In this document: positions 1-6,299 of the stretch, piece by piece
Layout of the letters: each line of letters begins with the position of its first letter
Numbering within the stretch: position 1 is the stretch's first letter
From: CAZCSH01 sp964501545
GTDB lineage: Bacteria > Patescibacteriota > Minisyncoccia > Minisyncoccales > RBG-13-42-11
Reading direction: 5' to 3'
NCBI GenBank assembly: GCA_964501545.1
Contig: CAZCSH010000003.1
Span: 1-25,983 of the forward strand
DNA: 25,983 nt
Translations under genes and position numbers: made by a program
Notes under the pieces: generated by a model
The model's input: the letters and a program-made list of their open reading frames with translations, nothing else
What the model was told of the DNA's origin: nothing
Database searches by the model: none

Positions 1-35
1 AAGTTTTAGAGAAGAAGTTAAAAGAATAAACGATA

Positions 36-1304
36 ATGTTTCAAAAAACCACTCTCAAAAATGGTCTTCGCATTATTACTGTTCCCCAAAAGGGCACTCA
101 GGCAGTGACTGTTTTGGTTTTAGTGGGAACGGGGTCAAAAAATGAGACCGAAGCAATAAATGGCATCTCTCACTTTTTGGAGCACATGATGTTCAAAGGG
201 ACTAAGAAGCGGCCTTCCCCAATTGAGATAGCTGAAACCTTGGATAAGGTTGGAGGTTTGTACAATGCTTTTACCAGTCAGGACTACACGGGCTACTTTG
301 CCAAAGTAGAAGCTTCTCAGTTTGAATTAGCCTTTGACTGGGTTTCTGACATTTTCTTGAACAGTCTTTTGCCAGAGAAAGAGATTAAAAAAGAGAAAGG
401 GGTAATTGTTGAGGAGATTAACATGATTTATGACCACCCGATGAGCTATATTGGGGAGGTCTTGTGGCCAAAGCTCCTTTACGGGGACCAGCCAGCCGGC
501 TGGGATGTAGCTGGCACGAAAGAAAGCGTTAGCGCCATTAGTAAAAAGACTTTGTTAGATTATAGAAGAAAGCAATATGTGCCAGGAAACACTATTTTAT
601 CTGTGGCAGGTAATGTTGACCAAAAGAAAGTAATAAGGCTGGCTAGAAAATATTTCGCTAAGGTTAAAAAAGGCGTTGCCCAGGCCAAACCCAAAGTAAT
701 TGAGAGCCAAGAGAGACCAGAAGTTATTTTGGAAGAAAGGAAAACAGACCAATCCCATATCTGTTTTGGGGTTAGGGCTTACAACATCTTTCATCCTCAA
801 AGATATGTTCAAGATGTTTTGGCAGTCATTCTTGGAGGGATGATGAGCTCTCGTTTATTTGTTGAAATAAGAGAAAAAATGGGTTTAGCCTACTATATTA
901 ATACTGAAGTTGATAGTAATCCAGAAACAGGATTCCTTCTGACGCGGGCTGGGGTAGATAATATGAGAGTGGGAAAAGCAATTTCTGCTATTTTGAAACA
1001 ATATAAGATAATTTCTCAAAGAAAAGTTTCTGGTTTAGAATTAAAGAAAGCTAAAGACAATCTCAAAGGGAAGCTGGCTTTATTGTTTGAGCCGTCTGAT
1101 GCCAGAGCTTCTTTTTACGCCAGCCAAGAATTGCTTGAAAAAAGAATCAAGACCCTAAAGGAGGTTTTGGCAGAAATTGATAAAGTTTCTCCAGATGATA
1201 TTCTAAAAGTAGGAAAAGATATTTTTAAGCCAGAAAAGCTGAACTTGGCTTTAATTGGGCCGTTCAAAGAGAAAACAAGGTTTGAAAAGATATTAAGGGT
1301 TTAG
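36..1304 (+). CDS. M16 family zinc metallopeptidase (processing-peptidase-like)
   Basis: The 422-residue protein has the length of a single-chain M16B peptidase. The inverted zinc motif HFLEH (HxxEH) lies at residues 46-50, and the distal glutamate is in VIVEEIN near residue 126. The C-terminal half keeps the second M16 domain, including the SSRLFVEIREKMGLAY signature near residues 270-285. Members of the family cleave small peptides or presequences inside a closed clamshell. No signal peptide is visible, so a cytoplasmic location is inferred. The substrate cannot be named from sequence. The ATG at 36 leads straight into the conserved TTLKNGLRI start of the family. An unrelated reading frame ends a few bases upstream, so this is probably an internal operon gene. 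A hairpin follows the stop. Confidence 0.93.
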   Translation: MFQKTTLKNGLRIITVPQKGTQAVTVLVLVGTGSKNETEAINGISHFLEHMMFKGTKKRPSPIEIAETLDKVGGLYNAFTSQDYTGYFAKVEASQFELAFDWVSDIFLNSLLPEKEIKKEKGVIVEEINMIYDHPMSYIGEVLWPKLLYGDQPAGWDVAGTKESVSAISKKTLLDYRRKQYVPGNTILSVAGNVDQKKVIRLARKYFAKVKKGVAQAKPKVIESQERPEVILEERKTDQSHICFGVRAYNIFHPQRYVQDVLAVILGGMMSSRLFVEIREKMGLAYYINTEVDSNPETGFLLTRAGVDNMRVGKAISAILKQYKIISQRKVSGLELKKAKDNLKGKLALLFEPSDARASFYASQELLEKRIKTLKEVLAEIDKVSPDDILKVGKDIFKPEKLNLALIGPFKEKTRFEKILRV

Positions 1305-1306
1305 GC

Positions 1307-1334
1307 GATGAATCTTTAGATTCATCTTTATCTT
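1307..1334 (+). terminator. Hairpin/terminator after the M16 peptidase gene
   Basis: A perfect 8-bp stem, GATGAATC/GATTCATC with loop TTTA (1307-1326), is followed by the T-rich run TTTATCTTCGTTTT. It starts 3 nt after the peptidase stop codon, so it fits an intrinsic terminator with an imperfect U-tract. It could also be a small dispersed palindrome. Confidence 0.55.
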
Positions 1335-1376
1335 CGTTTTCACATATATTAATTAATATCAAAGAATGAAAACTCG

Positions 1377-2405
1377 ATGAATGGAGACAGAGTTTTAGAC
1401 ATTTCTTGGAGCACAATATTGAAGGTTTCTTTTGCTTTGCTTTGTTTCTACATTATTTATCTGGTCAGAGATATTTTAGTTTGGTTTATTTTTGCTTTAA
1501 TCATTTCCATCTTGTTTAATCCTGGAGTAACTTTCTTGCAGAGGCTAAGGGTTCCGAGGGTATTGGCCGTTATTTTCATTTATGTTGCTATTTTTGGTCT
1601 TCTGGGAATCTTGATTTATGCTACCGCCCCCATGTTTGTTAATGAGATTAGGCAGTTTTCTCAACTTTTCCCTCAGTATTTTGGAAAGATAGCTCCTCCT
1701 TTGCGGGGCCTGGGAGTAGAAGCTTTTGAAAGCATGGAAAGCTTTACTCAGGCTTTGGGAGAGACGCTCCAGAGAGCTTCTTCTGACATTTTTAATGCTT
1801 TGGCTATCTTTTTTGGCGGAATAGGTTCAACCATCTTTGTTTTAGCTATTGCCCTTTTCCTTTCTTTGGAAGAAAAGGGAGTAGAAAGAGTTATTGCTCT
1901 TCTTTCTCCTAAAAGATATGAATCCTATATTCTTTCCCTCTGGATCAGGTCTCAGACCAGAGTAGCAGGCTGGTTTGGCAGTAGGATTTTAACTTGTTTT
2001 CTTGTTGGTTTGGCAGTCTTCATCACCTTGAGGCTCTTTAACGTAAACTACGCTTTTTCTTTGGCTCTTTTAGCCGGTGTCTTTGATTTTGTTCCTGTTT
2101 TGGGCCCGATAATTGTCGGAGCCATAGCTTTTGTTTTTGTGGCTTTGGACTCTTGGTTAAAAGCCTTCTTTGTTCTAATAGCCTTTATTCTCATCCAACA
2201 GATAGAGGGAAACATTCTTTCTCCTATTTTAACTAAGAGATTTGTTGGTATTCCTCCAGTCTTGGTTTTAATATCTCTGGCTCTAGGAGCCAAACTCCTT
2301 GGCATTTTAGGAGCTGTTTTGGCGATACCTCTGGCTGGCATCTTGTTTGAGTTCTTGCGAGACTTTTTACAAAAGAGAAAGCAAGAGAAAGCGGTGGTTT
2401 TATAA
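1377..2405 (+). CDS. AI-2E family transporter (PF01594-type permease)
   Basis: This 342-residue polytopic membrane protein has about eight hydrophobic segments, at roughly residues 15-31, 34-50, 63-83, 140-168, 205-221, 232-258, 265-282 and 293-330. A soluble amphipathic stretch lies between segments 3 and 4. The DFVPVLGPI motif in the sixth segment, followed by QQIEGNILSPILTKRFVGI, is the hallmark of the AI-2E/YdiK/PerM family. Members have been described as putative autoinducer exporters or Na+/H+ antiporters, so the substrate here is unknown. ATG 1377 gives a short polar N-terminus before the first membrane segment. The stop TAA overlaps the rsmI start as TAATG, which implies translational coupling. 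Confidence 0.9.
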   Translation: MNGDRVLDISWSTILKVSFALLCFYIIYLVRDILVWFIFALIISILFNPGVTFLQRLRVPRVLAVIFIYVAIFGLLGILIYATAPMFVNEIRQFSQLFPQYFGKIAPPLRGLGVEAFESMESFTQALGETLQRASSDIFNALAIFFGGIGSTIFVLAIALFLSLEEKGVERVIALLSPKRYESYILSLWIRSQTRVAGWFGSRILTCFLVGLAVFITLRLFNVNYAFSLALLAGVFDFVPVLGPIIVGAIAFVFVALDSWLKAFFVLIAFILIQQIEGNILSPILTKRFVGIPPVLVLISLALGAKLLGILGAVLAIPLAGILFEFLRDFLQKRKQEKAVVL

Positions 2406-3079
2406 TGAGTCTTTTTATTGTATCTACCCCAATTGGTAATCTCCACGACCTCAGCCTCCGAGCATCAGACACCTTAAAGGAGGTTGATTTAATTTTGGCA
2501 GAGGATACCAGAGTGACCCAGAGATTATTAGACCGCTATAAAATAAAAACGCCTCTTCTTTCTTACCACCAACACAGCAGGTTAAAGAAAATAGATTATA
2601 TTTTAGGATTGTTGAGAGAAGGGAAAGATTTAGCTTTGGTTTCTGATGCCGGCACTCCTGGCATTTCTGACCCAGGAGGCTTCTTAATTGAGAAGGTGGT
2701 TGAGACCTTTGGTTCTCAAATCAAGATAGTGCCTATACCGGGGCCTTCAGCCTTGATAACAGCTGCCAGTATTTCAGGCTTCCCAATGGACGAATTTCTC
2801 TTTTTAGGTTTCCCGCCCGTTAAGAAAAAAAGAAAGAGGTTCCTTGAAGAAGTAGTTAATTCAAAGCGCCCTGTTATTTTTTATGAGTCTCCCTATAGAA
2901 TAATTAAAACCCTAACTGAATTGAGCGAAACTAAGCCCGGCTTAGTTTTAGTGGTCTGCCGGGAATTAACTAAGATGTTTGAGACGGTTTATCGGGGAAA
3001 GATTGAGGAAGTAATAGAAAAGATCAAAAAAGATAAAATTAAAGGAGAATTTGTAGTAGTAGTTGGGAGCCAAAAGTAA
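2405..3079 (+). CDS. rsmI: 16S rRNA (cytidine-2'-O-)-methyltransferase RsmI
   Basis: RsmI methylates the ribose of C1402 in the 16S rRNA decoding centre using SAM. The protein starts with the family signature FIVSTPIGNLHDLSLRA. It continues with AEDTRVTQRLL, VSDAGTPGISDPG (SAM site, near residues 78-91), PIPGPSALITA and FYESPYRI, and ends with CRELTKMFETVYRG. These are the TP-methylase blocks in canonical order. At 224 residues it lacks the C-terminal tail of longer bacterial homologues (about 280), a usual streamlined form. It overlaps the upstream permease by 1 nt (TAATG). A 10-bp palindrome, AAACTAAGCC/GGCTTAGTTT, lies inside the gene at 2928-2948. Confidence 0.95.
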   Translation: MSLFIVSTPIGNLHDLSLRASDTLKEVDLILAEDTRVTQRLLDRYKIKTPLLSYHQHSRLKKIDYILGLLREGKDLALVSDAGTPGISDPGGFLIEKVVETFGSQIKIVPIPGPSALITAASISGFPMDEFLFLGFPPVKKKRKRFLEEVVNSKRPVIFYESPYRIIKTLTELSETKPGLVLVVCRELTKMFETVYRGKIEEVIEKIKKDKIKGEFVVVVGSQK

Positions 3080-3104
3080 GCTTTAATTTAGCTAAAAGAT
3101 GTGT

Positions 3105-3131
3105 TAAAATAAAGGAGTTTAACTCCTTTTT
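3105..3131 (+). terminator. Terminator hairpin overlapping a promoter -10, directly before metG
   Basis: The 8-bp stem AAAGGAGT/ACTCCTTT with a 3-nt loop (3111-3129) is followed by T-rich DNA and ends only a few bases before the metG ATG. It fits an intrinsic terminator for the rsmI transcript. A -10-like TAAAAT (3105-3110) abuts its left edge. Transcription from it would start within the stem, so the metG message would not fold the hairpin. The -35 is poor. Confidence 0.55.
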
Positions 3132-3135
3132 ATTT

Positions 3136-4578
3136 ATGCCAAAGAAAAAGTTTTACATCACAAGCAGTATAGCTTATACTAATGCCTTTCCCCACATAGG
3201 TTTTGCTTTGGAAGTGATTCAGGCAGATGTTTTAGCGCGCTATCACCGAATTTTGGGTGAGAAAGTGTTTTTTTTAACAGGGACAGATGAGAATGGTTTG
3301 AAAAATGCTCAAGCTGCAAAAAAAGTAGGTAAAACTCCCCAAGAGTTTGTTGATGATATAGCCGCAAAATTTAAAGATTTAACAAAAACACTTGATTTGT
3401 CAAATGACGATTTTATTAGAACCACTGATCAAAAACGGCATTGGCCAACCGTTCAGAAAGTTTGGCTTAAGTTAAAAGATAATGGCGATGTTTACAAAAA
3501 GAAGTACAAGGGTTTTTATTGTGTGGGATGCGAGGCCTTTATTAAAGAAAAAGACTTAGTTGATGGAAAATGCCCCAACCACCAAAAGAAGCCAGAACTG
3601 ATAGAAGAAGAGAATTATTTTTTCCGACTTTCAAAATACCAAAAAGAGATTGAAGAAATAATTAAAAAAGAAAAGATAAAGATATTTCCTGAAGCTAGAA
3701 AAAATGAGATTTTAAGCTTTATTACAAAAAGAATAGAAGATATCAGCTGTTCTCGGTCAAAAGAGAATTTACAATGGGGCGTGCCAGTGCCTGACGATGA
3801 CAGTCAAATTATTTACATCTGGCTGGAGGCTTTAATTAACTATATTTCAGCTCTAAATTATGCGGAGAATGGGACTAACTTCCAGAAGTTTTGGCCAGCC
3901 GATGTTCATTGTGTGGGCAAAGATATATTTCGCTTTCATATTTTACTTTGGCCAGCCCTCCTTCTATCATTAAAACTGCCCTTGCCAAAAACCATTTTAG
4001 TTCACGGATTTATCACCTTTGGGGACCAGAAGATGTCAAAAAGCTTGGGTAATGTGGTAGACCCCTTTGAGCTGGTTGAAAAATACGGAGTTGATGCTGT
4101 TCGTTATTTTCTTTTAAGAGAACTACCTTCTACAGAGGATGGGGACTTTACCTATGAGAAGTTTGAGGATAGATATAATGCAGATTTGGCTAAAGGCCTT
4201 GGCAATCTTGTTGCTCGAGTAATAACGCTTGCCTCCAGAGCTTCGGTTAAACCGAGTTTAACCGAAGCTAAACTCGGTTTAGTTATTAAAAAAACAAAGA
4301 AAAAATACAAGGAAGCTTTAAATGATTTCAAGTTTAGTGAAGCCTTGGTCCCAATTTGGGAGCTGATTAGTTTTTGTGATAAATACATTGAGAGAGAAAA
4401 ACCCTGGTCCTTCGGCTCAGCTCAGGATAAAGAGAAACAAAAAGGGGTAATTGGCAATTTATTATTTGCCTTAGTAGAAATAGCTGGGCTCTTAAAACCC
4501 TTTTTGCCAGAAACTTCAGAAAAAATATTAAAACAAATAAAAAGTATAAAAAGTAAACCTTTATTCCCAAGAGTTTAA
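3136..4578 (+). CDS. metG: Methionyl-tRNA synthetase, short form
   Basis: This is a class I synthetase that charges tRNA-Met. The HIGH-type motif is FPHIGFALE (near residues 18-26), and KMSKSLGN lies near residue 300. A zinc-knuckle insertion has YCVGCEAF followed by KCPNHQ. The anticodon-binding helical domain follows, with RYNADLAKGLGNLVARV at its start. The protein ends at 480 residues without the C-terminal EMAP/tRNA-binding domain, as in many compact bacteria. Two short segments look inserted by repeats: residues about 369-383 (SVKPSLTEAKLGL) and about 425-432 (FGSAQDKE). Both lie in the helical domain, away from the active site. The stop overlaps the next start as TAATG. Confidence 0.96.
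   Translation: MPKKKFYITSSIAYTNAFPHIGFALEVIQADVLARYHRILGEKVFFLTGTDENGLKNAQAAKKVGKTPQEFVDDIAAKFKDLTKTLDLSNDDFIRTTDQKRHWPTVQKVWLKLKDNGDVYKKKYKGFYCVGCEAFIKEKDLVDGKCPNHQKKPELIEEENYFFRLSKYQKEIEEIIKKEKIKIFPEARKNEILSFITKRIEDISCSRSKENLQWGVPVPDDDSQIIYIWLEALINYISALNYAENGTNFQKFWPADVHCVGKDIFRFHILLWPALLLSLKLPLPKTILVHGFITFGDQKMSKSLGNVVDPFELVEKYGVDAVRYFLLRELPSTEDGDFTYEKFEDRYNADLAKGLGNLVARVITLASRASVKPSLTEAKLGLVIKKTKKKYKEALNDFKFSEALVPIWELISFCDKYIEREKPWSFGSAQDKEKQKGVIGNLLFALVEIAGLLKPFLPETSEKILKQIKSIKSKPLFPRV
4239..4280 (+). repeat. Nested palindromic repeat inside metG
   Basis: The perfect 14-bp inverted repeat AGCTTCGGTTAAAC/GTTTAACCGAAGCT (4239-4252 and 4256-4269) overlaps a second one, AAACCGAGTTTA/TAAACTCGGTTT (4249-4260 and 4269-4280). 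It is read in frame as SVKPSLTEAKLGL. The core TAAACCGAGTTTA recurs inside iorA near 13705-13719, which indicates a dispersed repeat. Confidence 0.7.
4409..4430 (+). repeat. Short TTCGGCTCAGCTCAGGATAA repeat inside metG
   Basis: The segment is read in frame as FGSAQDK. It resembles the repeat in the TatD gene at 4875-4900 (TTCGACAGGCTCAGGGCAAG), allowing one indel. Repeats of this TTCGAC..GCTCAGG type are, to my knowledge, common in CPR genomes. The segment sits in a surface region of the MetG helical domain. Confidence 0.5.
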
Positions 4579-5438
4579 TGTTAATAGACAGCCACGCTCA
4601 TTTGAATTTTGCAGCTTACAAGAAAGATGTTGATGAGGTAATTCAACGTTGTTTGGATAATGATGTCTGGATGATAAATGTTGGCACTAATTATCAAACC
4701 AGCAAAAAAGCGGTGGAGATTACTCAAGAATTTCCCCAAGGAGTTTTTGCCGCTGTCGGCCTTCACCCGATTCATTTAGAAACCGGATTGGTGAAAATAA
4801 AAAATGATACCGAAGAAATTGAGATTAAAACAAGAGAAGAAGAATTTGATTATGAAAAATATAAAGAATTGGCCAGTTCGACAGGCTCAGGGCAAGCTGA
4901 ATCAAAAGTAGTGGCAATTGGCGAAATTGGTTTGGATTATTATTGGCGACCCAAAACCTCTAAAAAGAAAGAGCTCTTTAAGCAAAAACAGAAAGATCTG
5001 CTTTTAAAACAATTAAATTTAGCCAAAGAGTTAAACTTACCAGTAATTTTTCACTGTCGAATGGCTCATCAAGATTTGATTAGAATTCTTTTAGAAAATT
5101 CAGAAATTTTACCCAAAAAAGCAGTGGCTCATGGTTTTGTAGGGAACCTAGAAGAACTCCAAAAATATCTAGACTTCGGGTTTTTTATTGGGTTTAACGG
5201 AATAATTTTCAAATCCATTGAGGGAATTGATTTTGAAAAAAATATTAAAGAAACTCCTTTAGATAAAATTTTAATTGAAACTGACTCCCCTTATTTAACC
5301 CCACCTCCAAAATCAGGGAGAAACGAACCTCTTTATGTTAAATACGTGGCAGAGAGACTTGCCAAAATAAAGAAAATTAGCTATGAAGAGGTATCTAAAA
5401 TAACCACAGAAAATGCCAAAAAACTATTCAAAATCTAA
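4578..5438 (+). CDS. TatD family metal-dependent hydrolase (DNase)
   Basis: TatD proteins are TIM-barrel enzymes with 3'-5' exonuclease or D-aminoacyl-type hydrolase activity. The metal ligands are visible in order: DSHAHLN (H6, H8), GEIGLDYYW (E near 116), IFHCR, VAHGF and ETDSPYLTPPP (the catalytic Asp). The 286-residue length is slightly above the usual 255-265. The excess lies in an acidic insertion at about residues 75-108 before GEIGLDYY, and part of that is a dispersed repeat (SSTGSGQAE). The start is fused to the metG stop (TAATG). The 3' end overlaps the next gene by 26 nt. The neighbouring synthetase suggests an operon but no specific pathway. Confidence 0.92.
   Translation: MLIDSHAHLNFAAYKKDVDEVIQRCLDNDVWMINVGTNYQTSKKAVEITQEFPQGVFAAVGLHPIHLETGLVKIKNDTEEIEIKTREEEFDYEKYKELASSTGSGQAESKVVAIGEIGLDYYWRPKTSKKKELFKQKQKDLLLKQLNLAKELNLPVIFHCRMAHQDLIRILLENSEILPKKAVAHGFVGNLEELQKYLDFGFFIGFNGIIFKSIEGIDFEKNIKETPLDKILIETDSPYLTPPPKSGRNEPLYVKYVAERLAKIKKISYEEVSKITTENAKKLFKI
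4875..4900 (+). repeat. Dispersed TTCGACAGGCTCAGGGCAAG repeat inside the TatD gene
   Basis: It is read in frame as SSTGSGQAE (residues about 100-108), in an insertion absent from ordinary TatD proteins. It resembles the metG repeat at 4409-4430. The basis is sequence similarity between the two sites plus general familiarity with this repeat in CPR genomes. Confidence 0.6.
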
Positions 5439-6213
5439 TCCTAGAATAGCTATTATTGGTGGAAGCGGATTTTATGATCCTGGCATTTTTAAGAAAGAGA
5501 GAGAAGTTAAGCTAAGAACTCCCTTTGGTTATCCTTCTGCTCCCATTGAAATAGGGAAGTTTTTGGGGAAGAGAGTTGCTTTTCTGGCCAGACACGGCAA
5601 GCGACATCAATTTCCTCCTCACCGGGTTCCTCAAAAAGCCAATCTTTGGGCTTTGAAGAAATTAGGAATAGAAAGAATCATTGGCATTTGTGCGGTAGGC
5701 TCTCTGAAGAAAAACTTCAAACCAGGAGACATTGTCATTTGCGACCAATTTATTGATTTCACTAAAAAAAGAGATTACACGTTTTATAATAAAGGGGCGG
5801 TTCATGTTTCTTTAGCTGACCCTTTTTGCCCGGAGTTAAGAAATTTATTTTCTAGGGAAGCAAAAAAGAAAGAAATCCCGGTGCATCCGACAGGAACCTA
5901 TTTTTGCATTGAGGGCCCTAGGTTTTCTACTCGGGCTGAATCAAGATTTTTTAAGAATTTCGCTGACATTATTGGTATGACCTTAGTGCCGGAAGTGATA
6001 TTGGCTAGGGAAGCTGAAATGTGTTATTTGTCCTTGGCCATGATTACTGATTTTGATGTTTGGCAGGAAAATCCAGTTTCGGCCAAAGAAGTAAAAACAA
6101 TAATGGCTCAAAACACAAAGAAGATCTCTCAACTCTTAAAAGAGACTATTCCCAAAATACCAGAGAAAAGAAAATGTTCGTGCAAAGAAGTTTTGAAAAA
6201 TGCCAAACTCTAA
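5413..6213 (+). CDS. S-methyl-5'-thioadenosine/thioinosine phosphorylase family protein
   Basis: This purine nucleoside phosphorylase of the MTAP group splits methylthioadenosine (or inosine) with phosphate for purine and methionine salvage. The visible blocks are IAIIGGSGFYDP (phosphate loop), LARHGKRHQFPPHRVPQKAN, ICAVGSL, IEGPRFSTRAES, IGMTLVPEVILAREAEMCY (substrate site) and ITDFDVW. The length of 266 residues fits the family (about 260-290). MTA and MTI specificity cannot be separated by eye. ATG 5413 lies inside the TatD gene (26-nt overlap) and gives a short leader before the first beta strand. A repeat region and leuS follow. Confidence 0.9.
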   Translation: MPKNYSKSNPRIAIIGGSGFYDPGIFKKEREVKLRTPFGYPSAPIEIGKFLGKRVAFLARHGKRHQFPPHRVPQKANLWALKKLGIERIIGICAVGSLKKNFKPGDIVICDQFIDFTKKRDYTFYNKGAVHVSLADPFCPELRNLFSREAKKKEIPVHPTGTYFCIEGPRFSTRAESRFFKNFADIIGMTLVPEVILAREAEMCYLSLAMITDFDVWQENPVSAKEVKTIMAQNTKKISQLLKETIPKIPEKRKCSCKEVLKNAKL

Positions 6214-6227
6214 TTACAATTCTCAAA

Positions 6228-6299
6228 CACCCGAGCGAGGCGAAGCCGAGCGAAGGGTGAAGATGAAGGCAAACTTCGGAGAAGGCAAACTTCATCGCC
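6228..6299 (+). repeat. Dispersed ACCCGAGC...GCGAAGGGTGAAGA repeat at the leuS start
   Basis: CACCC (6228-6232) pairs with GGGTG (6255-6259) around GAGCGAGGCGAAGCCGAGCG. It is followed by GAAGATGAAG and a later CTTCATCGCC. The same pattern recurs inside leuS (7091-7137), after topA (21504-21558) and before topA (23605-23646). The leuS start codon and its first dozen or so codons fall inside this copy. Confidence 0.6.

Noticed and set aside
1..35. Possible 3' end of an upstream gene (frame ending in TAA at 27-29, reading VLEKKLKE)
   Set aside because: Only a few codons are inside the window, and two other frames are also compatible, so no product or frame can be supported.
6060..6260. Short ORF overlapping the 3' end of the MTAP-like gene
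   Set aside because: It is a shadow frame running into the repeat, with no independent support.
6200..6262. Earlier in-frame start for LeuS
   Set aside because: The extra residues are encoded by a dispersed repeat and are not found in the family; ATG 6263 has a better upstream context.
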